Assembly: GCA_009839485.1 (NCBI GenBank)
Contig: VXPQ01000032.1
Span: 216,982-280,981, forward strand
DNA length: 64,000 nt
DNA from: Bacteroidetes bacterium SB0662_bin_6
Lineage (GTDB): Bacteria > Bacteroidota > Rhodothermia > Rhodothermales > VXPQ01
Direction: 5' to 3'
Shown: piece by piece, positions 17,864-28,010 of the stretch
How positions within the stretch are numbered: position 1 is the first letter of the stretch
Layout: each line of letters starts with the position of its first letter
Notes under the pieces: generated by a model
Seen by the model: the letters and a program-made list of their open reading frames with translations, nothing else
The model's database searches: none
What the model was told of the DNA's origin: nothing
Position numbers and translations under genes: made by a program

Positions 17864-19516
17864 CTATGGCTTCACGGTAATTGTGGCCATGGTTTCGGGG
17901 CTTTCGGCGTAACCGTAGCGGATCGCTTTGGCCCGGATCGTGGTGGTCGTTCCCGGTTCGAGGCGAATCGGACGGGCATAGAGCTTCCAGTGCACTTCCT
18001 CGCCCTCGTCGGTGGTCCAGGCAATGGACGCACCGTCCGTGCCGGCCTCCATGATAATCTCGACCGGGCCCTCCTGCTCCGCCTCCAACTCCCTGTCGGT
18101 ATCGTTTCGTCTCAGGATGAGCGGCGTGGCCGTAACGGGCTGCTCCTCGCCCATCCACATCTGCCGGACCATCTGATCTTCGGACAGATGCCCTTTCTCG
18201 TCGATGTCGAGCATCCAGTCATCCAGTTCGTTGCGCATCCGGTGCAATACATCGCGAAGCGCAGGATCGTCTGCCAGATTGTTGACCTCATGCGGGTCGG
18301 CCTGCACATCGTAGAGCTCCTCCGGAGGACGGCTATCGCGTAGCCACAGTTGTTGCACGTCGTCGAGTTCGCTGGCGATATTCAGGCGGAATATCTCCTG
18401 AATGATGGACGAGCGATTGCGGTACGGAACGAATTGTACGTACGGCTTTTCCGGATGAAAATTGCGAATGTACTTGTATTGCTTGTCGCGGGCGGCCCGG
18501 ACCATGTCGTAGACCATGTCGATGCGGTCCCGGGCGGCGTAGATATATTCGCGCGGCGGGGCCTCCGCATCTCCGAGAAAAGCCATGCCATCCATGTGTG
18601 CGGGAATGGGCACGCCGGCGAGAGACAACACGGTGGGTCCCAGATCGACCAGACTGACAAGCCGTTCACTGGCCGAACCGGGCTCCTGCTGCCCGGGCAT
18701 CCGCACGATGAGCGGGACATGTATGCCGGAATCGTAGAGCCAGCGCTTGGCGCGGGGCAGGCCGTCGCCGTGATCGCCCCAGAAAAAGACCACCGTATTG
18801 TCGGCAAGACCATCCTCTTCCAGTTGGCGCAGAATTTCGCCGGCCTGCGCATCGAGGCGGGCGATGTTGTCATACTGTTTGGCCAACTGCCGCCGCACTT
18901 CCGGCGTGTCCGGATAATAGGGAGGCAATTCGAGCGTATTCGGATCCGTGGTCGTTTCCTCGTCCGGAGTCACCCAGCTTTGACTCTCATGGGTAATCCC
19001 GAAATTGAACACGGAAAAGAACGGCTGGCCTTCCTTCCGAAGCGGGCTGCGCCAGTGCGCCCCCCGCTTGTGCTCGTCCCAGATCGTGACGGGGTTGCCG
19101 ATCTGGTAGTCGGTTTTGACATCGTTCGTCGTGAAGTACCCGGCGGCCCGGAGATATTCCGTGAAGGCCTTCACGTACGGAGGAGGCGTGGCATGATACG
19201 GCGTGGGAATGCCCGGCGCATCGTGCGTCGTGCGCATATGATGCCCTCCCCAACCGTTCTGGTGCATGCCCGTGATGATAGCCGCCCGGCTCGGCGCACA
19301 CACGCCGGCGGTAGTGAAGGCCTGCAGGTAACGGATCCCCTCGGAAGCAAGACGGTCGAGATGGGGCGTGTTCGCCGCGGCGTCGCCGTAGGCGCCGAAC
19401 CGTAAACTGACGTCTTCGGCGGAAATCCAGACGATGTTGGGCCGGTCCTGCGCAACGGCAGACGGCACGGCAAGCAAGGGCAAACAAAGAAACGCAACGG
19501 CGAACGGTATTCTCAT
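17864..19516 (-). CDS. Type I (S1 family) sulfatase
   Basis: A 550-residue exported arylsulfatase-type enzyme. After a signal peptide (residues 1-22) come the metal-binding start RPNIVWISAEDVS and the formylglycine motif CAPSR (Cys73), followed by AAIITGMHQN. Later blocks include FFWGDHGDGLPRAK, which supplies metal-binding Asp/His. An additional C-terminal beta-sandwich (about the last 65 residues) resembles the small domain on chitobiases and sulfatases. It should remove sulfate esters from sulfated glycans; activation needs a formylglycine-generating enzyme, not encoded here. The frame extends 29 codons further upstream, but the signal peptide supports the Met at 19516. Confidence 0.93.
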   Translation of the reverse strand: MRIPFAVAFLCLPLLAVPSAVAQDRPNIVWISAEDVSLRFGAYGDAAANTPHLDRLASEGIRYLQAFTTAGVCAPSRAAIITGMHQNGWGGHHMRTTHDAPGIPTPYHATPPPYVKAFTEYLRAAGYFTTNDVKTDYQIGNPVTIWDEHKRGAHWRSPLRKEGQPFFSVFNFGITHESQSWVTPDEETTTDPNTLELPPYYPDTPEVRRQLAKQYDNIARLDAQAGEILRQLEEDGLADNTVVFFWGDHGDGLPRAKRWLYDSGIHVPLIVRMPGQQEPGSASERLVSLVDLGPTVLSLAGVPIPAHMDGMAFLGDAEAPPREYIYAARDRIDMVYDMVRAARDKQYKYIRNFHPEKPYVQFVPYRNRSSIIQEIFRLNIASELDDVQQLWLRDSRPPEELYDVQADPHEVNNLADDPALRDVLHRMRNELDDWMLDIDEKGHLSEDQMVRQMWMGEEQPVTATPLILRRNDTDRELEAEQEGPVEIIMEAGTDGASIAWTTDEGEEVHWKLYARPIRLEPGTTTTIRAKAIRYGYAESPETMATITVKP

Positions 19517-19767
19517 AGCAACGTTCTGATGGTTGAAAAGCATTTGCAATAACGCAATGGAGATGGAATATAGACAAAGATAGCGGATGCCGGAACGGTT
19601 CATGATCTGCTGCGCCTGCCGCCTTTGTGCGGCGTGGATTTTCGGGGCATGTTTTTCCGGCGCATGTCCTTAGGATTCGTTTTCTTTTAAGGATACCCTA
19701 CGGAAGCCGCGATGGGTACCGCATGCGGCGTCCGGACTGGACAGGGACGGTATTTCGACAAACTCCC

Positions 19768-22707
19768 ATGGACGACCGGATCACGATTCGCGGCGCACGC
19801 GCCCACAATCTTCAGAATATCGACATCGATATTCCGAGGGAGCAACTTGTGGTCATAACCGGCCTGTCCGGTTCAGGCAAATCGAGCCTCGCCTTCGACA
19901 CGATCTATGCCGAAGGACGGCGCCGCTACATGGAAAGCCTGAGCGCCTATGCCCGGCAATTTCTGGGCATGATGGAACGGCCCGATGTCGATTTCATCGA
20001 CGGCCTCTCTCCCGTGATCGCCATCGATCAGAGAACGGTCAGCCGCAATCCCCGGTCGACGGTGGGTACGGTCACGGAGATATACGATTTCATCCGTCTG
20101 CTTTTTGCACGGGCCGGTACGCCGTATTCGTACATCTCCGGCGCACCGATGCGAAAGCAGTCCGATGACGAAATCATCGACGAGATTGCGTCCTTCCCCG
20201 AAGGAACCCGCATGATGCTGCTGGCGCCTGTCGTGCGGGCCCGCAAGGGGCACTACCGGGAGCTCTTCGAACAGATGAGAAAGCAGGGCTTCCAGCGCGT
20301 ACGCATCGACGGGGAAACGCAGGAAATCGAACCGGGCATGAGAGTAGACCGGTACAAAACGCACGATATCGAGGTCGTGGTGGACCGCATCGTGATCAAG
20401 GAGGGTATTCGCTCCCGGGTCGCCCGGTCGGCGGAGACCGCGCTGGGCATGGGCGGCGGAACGCTGATCGTGCAGGCGATGAACGGGCCGAGAACAGGCG
20501 ATCATCTGATGAGCCGTCACCTCTTCAGTCCGGAAGACGGGCTCTACTACGAGGACGCCTCGCCGAACATGTTTTCCTTCAACACGCCCTATGGAGCGTG
20601 CCCCGAATGCAACGGGCTCGGCAATCGACGGGAAATCGATCCGAAGCTGGTTATTCCGGATCCGTCCCGCACCATTGCCGAAGGCGGACTCGCCCCGCTG
20701 GGCAAACCGCGCGACATCTGGATATTCAACCAGTTGCGGGCGGTGGCTTCCGCCCGGGATTTCGGGTTCGACACACCTGTCGGGGACCTGACGGAAACGC
20801 AGCGGCAAACCCTGCTCCTGGGCGCGGAAGAGGAGAAATTCGACATCGTGTATACCTACAAGGACAGGGAAGTATGCTACCGGCACCGCTTTGACGGCAT
20901 CTACGGATACATCCGGCACACATACGACAACACCTCGTCGAACACCCAACGCAAATGGGCCGAATCGTTCATGCGGCAGATGGCGTGCGGCGACTGCGCG
21001 GGCGGCCGGTTGAAGAAAGAAAGCCTGTCGTACCGGATCGGAACCTGCAACATCGCCGATCTGGTCCGGATGGATCTGGTCGGGCTGCGCACGTTTTTCG
21101 ACGAGGTATCGTTCTCCGACCGCCAGCAAATCATTGCCCGCCCGATCGTCAAGGAAATCAGGGAACGCCTCGATTTTCTGATCTCCGTCGGAGTGGGGTA
21201 TCTCAGTCTGGATCGCGCGGCGCGCACGCTGTCCGGCGGGGAAAGCCAGCGCATTCGTCTGGCGACCCAGATTGGTACGCGCCTGACCGGCGTGTTGTAC
21301 GTACTGGATGAGCCATCCATCGGCCTGCATCCGAGCGACCATGCCAGACTGATCGACTCCCTGCGGCAATTGCGCGATCTCGGCAATTCGGTGCTCGTCG
21401 TCGAACACGACAGGGAGATGATCGAGTCTGCCGATTTCGTGGTGGACCTCGGGCCCGGCGCCGGAGAGCACGGCGGCCATGTCATGGGGGCTACGACCCC
21501 CGATGCGTTACCGGTCGAAATCAATGGGCATACAAGCCTTACGGCGGCATACCTGCAGGGGGTGCGGCGCATCCATGTACCGAAACACCGCCGCAACGGC
21601 TCGGAAAAGCGTCTCGCACTCAAGGGCGCTACCGGCCACAACCTCAAAGGCGACCCCTTCGCATTTCCGCTGGGCGCCTTCGTATGCGTTACGGGCGTCT
21701 CAGGGTCCGGTAAGTCCAGTCTGGTCAACCAGACGCTGTATCCCCTGTTGGCCCAACGGCTTCACGGCGCCAGAACGACGCCGCTGCCTTTCGAATCCCT
21801 GGAAGGGACAGAGCACATTGACAAGGTCATCGATATCGATCAGAGCCCGATCGGAAGAACTCCCCGATCGAATCCCGCCACCTATACGAACCTGTTCACC
21901 TCGATCCGGGATTTGTTCGCCCAGCTTCCGGAATCGAAAATCCGCGGATACGGAAAAGGCAGATTTTCCTTCAATACGAAAGGGGGACGGTGCGAGACAT
22001 GCAAGGGAGCCGGCATCGTCAAGCTGGAGATGAATTTCCTGCCCGACGTGTATGTGGAATGTGACACGTGCAAGGGCCGCCGCTACAACACGGAGACGCT
22101 GGAAGTACGCTACAAGGGAAAGAACATTGCGGACGCGCTGGATATGACGGTGTCCGAGGCGCTGGCGTTCTTCGAACACATCCCGCGCATAGAACGGAAA
22201 CTTCGTACGCTCGATTCGGTGGGGCTGGGATATATCCGGCTCGGACAACCCTCCACGACATTATCCGGCGGCGAGGCGCAGCGGGTCAAACTGGCCCGGG
22301 AGCTTTCGAGACCGGGCACCGGACGTACCCTGTACATTCTCGACGAACCGACGACGGGGCTTCATTTCGAAGACATCCGGCATCTGCTGATGGTGCTCGA
22401 TGCGCTGGTGCGAAAAGGCAATACCGTGCTGATCATCGAACACAATATGGATGTGGTCAAAGTGGCGGACTGGATCGTGGACATGGGGCCGGTCGGCGGG
22501 ACGCAAGGCGGGCATATTCTGTTTTCGGGCGCCCCGGAAGATCTCGCCCGGACACATACCGCTACCGCAGGATATCTGCGGGAGGAGTTGAAACGATTCG
22601 ACGGAACGCTCGAGGAAGAAAATGACCGGAGCCTTGACCTGGACGCCCTGACTTCCGACGAAGGGGGAGAAGAAGAACTTGCCTTTCCCCTCCCTTCTCC
22701 TGCCTGA
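19768..22707 (+). CDS. uvrA: Excinuclease ABC subunit A
   Basis: UvrA (979 residues) is the damage-sensing ATPase of nucleotide excision repair. It has two ABC modules: Walker A GLSGSGKSS near residue 32 and GVSGSGKSS near residue 645, with signatures LSGGESQRIRLATQIG and LSGGEAQRVKLAREL. Zinc-binding Cys pairs are seen in ACPECNGLGN, MACGDCAGG and the glycine-rich C-terminal finger CETCKGAG...CDTCKGRR. The ATG at 19768 gives the usual MDDRITIRGARAHNLQNI start; the frame is open 47 codons further upstream. The acidic C-terminal tail (about 35 residues) is longer than in E. coli. It stands alone, without uvrB or uvrC nearby. Confidence 0.98.
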   Translation: MDDRITIRGARAHNLQNIDIDIPREQLVVITGLSGSGKSSLAFDTIYAEGRRRYMESLSAYARQFLGMMERPDVDFIDGLSPVIAIDQRTVSRNPRSTVGTVTEIYDFIRLLFARAGTPYSYISGAPMRKQSDDEIIDEIASFPEGTRMMLLAPVVRARKGHYRELFEQMRKQGFQRVRIDGETQEIEPGMRVDRYKTHDIEVVVDRIVIKEGIRSRVARSAETALGMGGGTLIVQAMNGPRTGDHLMSRHLFSPEDGLYYEDASPNMFSFNTPYGACPECNGLGNRREIDPKLVIPDPSRTIAEGGLAPLGKPRDIWIFNQLRAVASARDFGFDTPVGDLTETQRQTLLLGAEEEKFDIVYTYKDREVCYRHRFDGIYGYIRHTYDNTSSNTQRKWAESFMRQMACGDCAGGRLKKESLSYRIGTCNIADLVRMDLVGLRTFFDEVSFSDRQQIIARPIVKEIRERLDFLISVGVGYLSLDRAARTLSGGESQRIRLATQIGTRLTGVLYVLDEPSIGLHPSDHARLIDSLRQLRDLGNSVLVVEHDREMIESADFVVDLGPGAGEHGGHVMGATTPDALPVEINGHTSLTAAYLQGVRRIHVPKHRRNGSEKRLALKGATGHNLKGDPFAFPLGAFVCVTGVSGSGKSSLVNQTLYPLLAQRLHGARTTPLPFESLEGTEHIDKVIDIDQSPIGRTPRSNPATYTNLFTSIRDLFAQLPESKIRGYGKGRFSFNTKGGRCETCKGAGIVKLEMNFLPDVYVECDTCKGRRYNTETLEVRYKGKNIADALDMTVSEALAFFEHIPRIERKLRTLDSVGLGYIRLGQPSTTLSGGEAQRVKLARELSRPGTGRTLYILDEPTTGLHFEDIRHLLMVLDALVRKGNTVLIIEHNMDVVKVADWIVDMGPVGGTQGGHILFSGAPEDLARTHTATAGYLREELKRFDGTLEEENDRSLDLDALTSDEGGEEELAFPLPSPA

Positions 22708-22731
22708 AAAAAGAACCCCTTATCCGTACCG

Positions 22732-23124
22732 ATGCCGGAACCGCCTTTCATACCTGCCTATCGTAAACCGGACACTGAAGGCATCTGGATGCAGTTCGAC
22801 AATACGGTCGCCATCCGCCACATCGTGCGTGCGGAAGACAGCTTCGAGCAGGCGGCGGCAGCCGTTTTCGACTACCTGAAAAAAGCGCAGGGGGATTTCC
22901 CCGACTGGCCGCGCGTGTTCTACCTCGATGTAGAAGGACACACCGGAGAGTACGCCGGATTCGACGCGGATTTTTACGAGTTCCAGCAGGAATTCTTCTT
23001 TTCGACGATGGCGCCGTTCCTGACCGGGTTTCATATGCCGCTTACCGGGCCCCTCGTCAATCCGGAAGCACAACGAAACGACTTGCCGGACGAACTGGTC
23101 GTGAAAATACCCGGCGCCTCCTGA
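22732..23124 (+). CDS. Conserved-looking protein of unknown function (130 aa)
   Basis: I do not recognise this family. The protein is soluble, acidic and rich in aromatic residues, with no signal peptide or membrane segment. Recognisable stretches are IRHIVRAEDSFEQAAAAVFD, VFYLDVEGHTGEYAGFDADF and FYEFQQEFFFSTMAPFLTGF, which look like a mixed alpha/beta fold. It starts 24 bases after uvrA on the same strand and is probably cotranscribed. Codon use matches the neighbours, and no overlapping frame is better, so it is likely real. Confidence 0.7.
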   Translation: MPEPPFIPAYRKPDTEGIWMQFDNTVAIRHIVRAEDSFEQAAAAVFDYLKKAQGDFPDWPRVFYLDVEGHTGEYAGFDADFYEFQQEFFFSTMAPFLTGFHMPLTGPLVNPEAQRNDLPDELVVKIPGAS

Positions 23125-23146
23125 CAGGACAGGCGGCAAAGATGGC

Positions 23147-24184
23147 TCAGGTGTCCCCGGACCGCACGGCCACGTTTCTTAGAAGATCGGAGAGCCCGGT
23201 TCTGTCTTTCTTTCCGTTCCCGTTCCGGCCGCGCACATCCAGCACCTGAATGCAGATCGCACCCAGGACGATAAACAGTCCGGACAGGATCTCCAGCGCG
23301 GACGGTTGCGTCCGGATGGTTGCCCAGGCAAGCCAGAGTGCGGCAAGGGGGACAAGGTTTCCGTAGAGCACCACCCGGGTCGGTCCCAGTTTTTTCAGGG
23401 CGCGCACCTTGGCCCACTGACCGATACCGACCCCGACAGCGCCCCCGAAAATAATGGCTATCCAGGTCCAAGCGCCGAGTTGCAACCAGGTTTCGCCTAC
23501 GAGGGCAGGCAGCGCGATGACAAGGTAGACCATGCCCCCAATGGCTGTGCGGGCCGTTACCATGGCCGTGGCGCCATAGCGAGCCGCCAGGGGCTTGATG
23601 AAATGCAGTTCGGCGACCGCCATGAGCAGCGCCAGCACGAGGAGCAGATCGCCGAACCAATATCCCTTGTCAGAGCGAAAACCGTCGAAGGCCAGCGCGA
23701 ACGTACCGAGCGCAGCCAGCACAATGCCGACGTATCCGAGGCGTCCGATGCGTTCCGTGCCCAGCACATATCCCAGCGCGCAACTGAGCACCGGGCCCAG
23801 CGCCAGCCACAAGGAAGCCCGGGCGCCGTGGGTAAGTCCAAGTCCTTCGATACCCAGCCAGGGAGCAAGCGTGGCGCCCAGAACGGCAACGACAAGCAAA
23901 CGCGGCCAATCTTTTTTATGCACCCGGGGGAAAAGGCGGGCGCCTCTTTCCGCTCCCCCGGCTCCAAAAAAGAGCTGAAAGTACAGCATGGTGATCATGG
24001 CGGCGCCCCCGAGAAGAAATCGGGAAACGGAAAACCCGATAGGGGACATCTCGCGAAGGGCTACTTCGGCGAGCACGAAATTGCCTCCCCAAAGGATGAC
24101 GAAAATCAGCAACAGGACATGGTGGGGCCAGGCGGCCTCCCCATTTCCGTCGAGGTCAGGTTGCTTGTGTTCGTCCGGGTTCAT
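23147..24184 (-). CDS. EamA/DMT superfamily permease
   Basis: A 345-residue inner membrane protein with ten predicted helices in two EamA repeats (about residues 22-160 and 175-320). The first repeat begins VLLLIFVILWGGNFVLAEVALREMSP and the second has WGFDLLLVLALLMAVAELHFIKPLA-like helices, with the family Gly-rich ends. Such permeases export amino acids or other metabolites, or take up nucleotide sugars; the substrate is not predictable. It converges on the uvrA-side genes and lies 75 bases downstream of smc. Confidence 0.9.
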   Translation of the reverse strand: MNPDEHKQPDLDGNGEAAWPHHVLLLIFVILWGGNFVLAEVALREMSPIGFSVSRFLLGGAAMITMLYFQLFFGAGGAERGARLFPRVHKKDWPRLLVVAVLGATLAPWLGIEGLGLTHGARASLWLALGPVLSCALGYVLGTERIGRLGYVGIVLAALGTFALAFDGFRSDKGYWFGDLLLVLALLMAVAELHFIKPLAARYGATAMVTARTAIGGMVYLVIALPALVGETWLQLGAWTWIAIIFGGAVGVGIGQWAKVRALKKLGPTRVVLYGNLVPLAALWLAWATIRTQPSALEILSGLFIVLGAICIQVLDVRGRNGNGKKDRTGLSDLLRNVAVRSGDT

Positions 24185-24259
24185 TCGGGAAGTGCTGCTT
24201 CACGGATCGCTCCGCAAAAATAGGCAAACGACCGGACATTTAGGGCCTGTCGGGATATG

Positions 24260-27200
24260 CTATGCAGCCCGAGACGCGCGTTCGACGATTCTGACAGCTT
24301 CGTCGAATTGCACGCCAACGATACGGGAAACGCCGGGTTCTTGCATGGTGACGCCGTACAGTCGATCCGCCGCCTCCATCGTTAACTTGTTGTGTGTAAC
24401 GAGAACGAATTGCGTGTGTTCTGCAAACCGCCGGATCATGCGCATGAAACGCTGAACGTTCTTATCGTCGAGGGGAGCATCCACCTCATCGAGGATACAG
24501 AAGGGACTCGGCTTGACAAGGTAAATGCCAAACAGGAGTGCGATCGCTGTAAGCGCCTTCTCGCCTCCGGAAAGCAGCGAGGTGGTTGACGACGTTTTAC
24601 CCCCGGGACGGGCCCGGATGCGGATGGGCGTTTCGAGCGGATGCGCCGGGTCTTCCAGCACCAGATCGGCAACCGCCTCTTCCCCGAACAGATCCTGAAA
24701 CGTTTGCCGGAAATGGTGGCGGATCCCTTCGAACGTTTTCAGAAACCTCTCCGATGCGGTCGCATTGATCTCGTCGATCGTTTCGAGCAGCGTCTTTTCG
24801 GCTTCTTCGAGATCCTGCTGTTGCTGCGTCAGGAATTCGAGCCGTTTCTTTTCCTCTTCCCAGGTTTCAAGCGCAAGTTCGTTGACGCTTCCCATGGCCT
24901 GGATGCGGAGACGCAATGCGCTCACTTCCTCCCGGGCAGCCTCTTCCTCAAAGCCTTCCGGCGCCAGGATAGACGCCTCTGCCACTGCTTCCGGCAGCGA
25001 CACCGCAAAATCTACAAAAACCTGATCGACCAGCGCCTCCGTGCGGGTGCGGATTTCGGTAAGCCGCAGTTCACGCTGGTGCTCCTGATGTATCAACTGC
25101 TCGCGGCGATCCCGTAATCCCTGCAATGCACCTTCGAGGGTACCCATATCCTTCCGGATAGCCTGCAGATCGCCTTCCGAACGGTTCACCGCCTCCTGCA
25201 GTACGGCTTTCTGTTCTTCCATGCCGGGCCACTCGGTCGCCAGTTCTTCCAATCGACTGCCGGCCTGTTGCAGTTTCCGATCCAGTTCATCGATGCGGAG
25301 GGCGCGTGCTTTCGTACGGTCATGCAGTTCCTGAAGACGCCCGCGCGCGCGATCGAGGTCTCGCCGCAAGTTCTCGTACCGGTTGCGCGCCTTGAGCGCA
25401 TCAAGACTCGCGTCGTTATATACCCCTGCCGCCACGCGGCTTTCGGTTTCCGCAGCCTGGAATGCCGTTTCCGCTTCGACAAGCCGCGATTGGACTCCGT
25501 TCAGATTTCCGGCAGCTTGTGCAAGATCCTCGCTGAGGCGCTTGCTCTCGCGGCCTGTCTCTTCGAGAAATGCCTGCGCCTCTTCGAATTTGTTCGTAAG
25601 TGCTTCCTGCCGGTGTTCGGCCGCTTCCAGATTAAACACGGCCTGCGTAGCTTCCCGCTCCGCCTTTGCAAGATCCCGCTCGGCTTCGGCCAGGCGTTCG
25701 CGGCATGCTTCGCAGGAAATGGCGGCCATTTCAGTACGGTGCTTATCGATGGTTCCTTCTGCGGCCTCGATATCGCTTCGAATGGCCCGCAAACGGCGGC
25801 GCGTGGTTTCCAGTTGTTCCCGGCGCTCAAGACGTCCCGACGCCAACGTGTCGCCTTCCTCCTTGCTGCCCGCGTGCAGAACCCCTTGCGCATCCACCCA
25901 TTCGCCGGTGCGTGCAAAGACTCGCACACCACGGGCAGCCCGGGAAGCGAGTCGTTCCGCCTCATCGAGCGTGTCGACGACGTACGCATCGTGCAGCAGC
26001 AACCGAACAAGCCGGGCGTACTTGCCGGAATCGCCTTTCCGGTCAGCAATGCGTACGCATTCCTCCAGCGATGCAGCCTGCTCGGGACGGGGACTTTCCG
26101 ACGCCATCGTATCCGGTATCCGGTCCAGCACAATGAATGTGGCTCGGCCCTGGCCGTTGCGGCGCAATTGTTCGATCGCCGCCCGGGCTTCGTGGTCGGA
26201 ATCCACGACAATGCATCCGGCGAAAGGACCCAGCGCAGCGGCAAGGGCCACGCGATCCGCATCCTTGCATGCAAACAGGTCGGCCACCGTGTTCAGGTCT
26301 CCGCCCGACCATTCCGAGGTGGCCAGGTACTGTACGGCCCCCGAGCAATCCTCGTAGGACGTAAGCATGCTTTCCAGCAATCTGGCCGATGCCTCAAGCG
26401 CTTCCCGCTCACGTTCGAGTCGGTGCAACCGGTCGAGGGCTTCGTCAAGACATTCCCGGATATGCGCCTCCTCCCTTGCCGCCTGTTCAAAAGCAATCCG
26501 GGTCTGGTCGACAGCAGCCGCTGCCCGCGACCTCAACGTTTCCGTATCGGCTGCAAGCGCACGCAGCTCGGCAAGCGAGGCCTCCGCCTCGCACCTTTCC
26601 GTTTCCGCATTCGCCATATTCTTCTGCACCAGATCCCGCTGGCCGACTATCTTGTCGAGTTGGCGGCGTTGCGAGGCATGTTCTTCCTCGTGCGCACGTT
26701 CCTCTGCACGAAGCTGCAGCAATGCCTGTTGTTTTTCCTCGCTGGCGGCTCGGCGCGTGTCGCGCCCGCGCTCCGCAGCAGTGAGCCGTTTCTCCGCCTC
26801 GTGCAGGGCGGGCTCGGCTTCCTTCAACGCTTTTTCCACCTCTGCAATTTCCTGCGTCATGTCCACGCGGCGCATTGCAGCGGTTTCCTGCTCTTCCTGC
26901 ATGCGTTGCCGTTCGTCGTGCGCGGACTCCAACCGCCCTTCCGCAAGACGTCGCTCCGTTTCCAGCTCGCGTCGCTTGTCGATGTATCCATACAGGTCGG
27001 CGCGTTCCGCATCAAGGCGCTTCTCGCAGGCAAGGAGCTTTTCACGGAGCGCGTTCAGCGCATCCGCCTGATCGGTTTCCTGTTTGGTTGCATGCGTGGT
27101 TTGCTCGTTCAGACCCGTCGTTTCATTACTGAGCTTGCTCTGTTCCTCGGCCAGGCGCGCATATTCGATGCCGGCGAGCGCCAGTTCAAGCTCACGGAGG

Positions 27201-27862
27201 CGGTTCCGGGCCTTCTTGTAGCGCTCCGCTTGCCCCGCCTGCCGCTTGAGGCTCCGAACCTGTTTGGCTATTTCGTCCGTAAGGTCCCGAATGCGCTCGA
27301 GGTCTTTCCGGGTCGCGTCCAGTCTTCCGAGCGTTTGCCGCCGCCGCACCTTGTATTTCGTGATGCCAGCGGCTTCCTCGAACAAACGCCGGCGGTCATC
27401 GGTGTTTTCGGACAGAATCTCATCGATCATCTTCAGCTCGATGACCGAATACGCACCGGCGCCCATACCGGTGTCCATGAAAAGATCCATAATGTCCCGA
27501 AGACGACACGTTACGCCGTTCATGGCATACTCGGAATCGCCGGATCGGTAGAGGCGGCGCCCCAGTTGCACCTCATCGTACCGGGCAGGAAGGATATCCC
27601 GGTTGTTTTCGATCGTCAGAAGCACTTCGGACATGCCCAGCGGCTTGCGCTTCGACGCCCCGTTGAAAATTACATTCTCCATCTTGTCGGAACGGAGAAT
27701 GCGGGTTCGCTGCTCGCCAATCACCCAACGCACGGCGTCCACAATATTCGACTTGCCACATCCGTTAGGACCTACGATGGCCGTAATCCCCGCATCGAAA
27801 TGCAACACGGTACGATCCGCAAAGCTTTTGAAGCCATGCAATTCGAGTTTGCTCAGATACAT
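24260..27862 (-). CDS. smc: Chromosome segregation ATPase SMC
   Basis: A 1200-residue SMC protein. The N-terminal head has the Walker A motif GPNGCGKSN (about residues 32-40) after MYLSKLELHGFKSFADRTVL; the C-terminal head has the signature LLSGGEKALTAIALLF and Walker B FCILDEVDAPLDD. Between them are two long coiled coils (about 165-500 and 670-1000) and a hinge (about 515-650) with the expected Gly-rich segments. It organises and separates chromosomes with ScpA/ScpB, which are not encoded here. Upstream is a 540-base gap with several inverted repeats. Confidence 0.98.
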   Translation of the reverse strand: MYLSKLELHGFKSFADRTVLHFDAGITAIVGPNGCGKSNIVDAVRWVIGEQRTRILRSDKMENVIFNGASKRKPLGMSEVLLTIENNRDILPARYDEVQLGRRLYRSGDSEYAMNGVTCRLRDIMDLFMDTGMGAGAYSVIELKMIDEILSENTDDRRRLFEEAAGITKYKVRRRQTLGRLDATRKDLERIRDLTDEIAKQVRSLKRQAGQAERYKKARNRLRELELALAGIEYARLAEEQSKLSNETTGLNEQTTHATKQETDQADALNALREKLLACEKRLDAERADLYGYIDKRRELETERRLAEGRLESAHDERQRMQEEQETAAMRRVDMTQEIAEVEKALKEAEPALHEAEKRLTAAERGRDTRRAASEEKQQALLQLRAEERAHEEEHASQRRQLDKIVGQRDLVQKNMANAETERCEAEASLAELRALAADTETLRSRAAAAVDQTRIAFEQAAREEAHIRECLDEALDRLHRLEREREALEASARLLESMLTSYEDCSGAVQYLATSEWSGGDLNTVADLFACKDADRVALAAALGPFAGCIVVDSDHEARAAIEQLRRNGQGRATFIVLDRIPDTMASESPRPEQAASLEECVRIADRKGDSGKYARLVRLLLHDAYVVDTLDEAERLASRAARGVRVFARTGEWVDAQGVLHAGSKEEGDTLASGRLERREQLETTRRRLRAIRSDIEAAEGTIDKHRTEMAAISCEACRERLAEAERDLAKAEREATQAVFNLEAAEHRQEALTNKFEEAQAFLEETGRESKRLSEDLAQAAGNLNGVQSRLVEAETAFQAAETESRVAAGVYNDASLDALKARNRYENLRRDLDRARGRLQELHDRTKARALRIDELDRKLQQAGSRLEELATEWPGMEEQKAVLQEAVNRSEGDLQAIRKDMGTLEGALQGLRDRREQLIHQEHQRELRLTEIRTRTEALVDQVFVDFAVSLPEAVAEASILAPEGFEEEAAREEVSALRLRIQAMGSVNELALETWEEEKKRLEFLTQQQQDLEEAEKTLLETIDEINATASERFLKTFEGIRHHFRQTFQDLFGEEAVADLVLEDPAHPLETPIRIRARPGGKTSSTTSLLSGGEKALTAIALLFGIYLVKPSPFCILDEVDAPLDDKNVQRFMRMIRRFAEHTQFVLVTHNKLTMEAADRLYGVTMQEPGVSRIVGVQFDEAVRIVERASRAA

Positions 27863-27961
27863 ATCAGCAGCGCAATCTGCAAAGACGGATCAGGAAAAAA
27901 GAACCCGGACAGGGACGCCCATACAGTCCGCGTCATGTCACGAGCACATCCATCGAACAAT

Positions 27962-27983
27962 AAAACGGTTCTAAAACCGTTTT
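27962..27983. promoter_or_regulatory. AT-rich perfect inverted repeat upstream of smc
   Basis: AAAACGGTT (27962-27970) and AACCGTTTT (27975-27983) form a perfect nine-base inverted repeat around CTAA, 100 bases upstream of the smc start. It could act as a protein-binding site or a weak hairpin. No gene on either strand ends here, so a terminator role is unlikely. Confidence 0.4.
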
Positions 27984-28010
27984 GCAAGTGCTATAGGCCT
28001 TTTACGCACG

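Noticed and set aside
19618-19633. GCCGC-CTTTGT-GCGGC hairpin ahead of uvrA as a terminator or LexA-type site
   Set aside because: The stem has five pairs and only a short, interrupted T-rich stretch follows; no SOS-box sequence was found. It does not support a named regulatory role.
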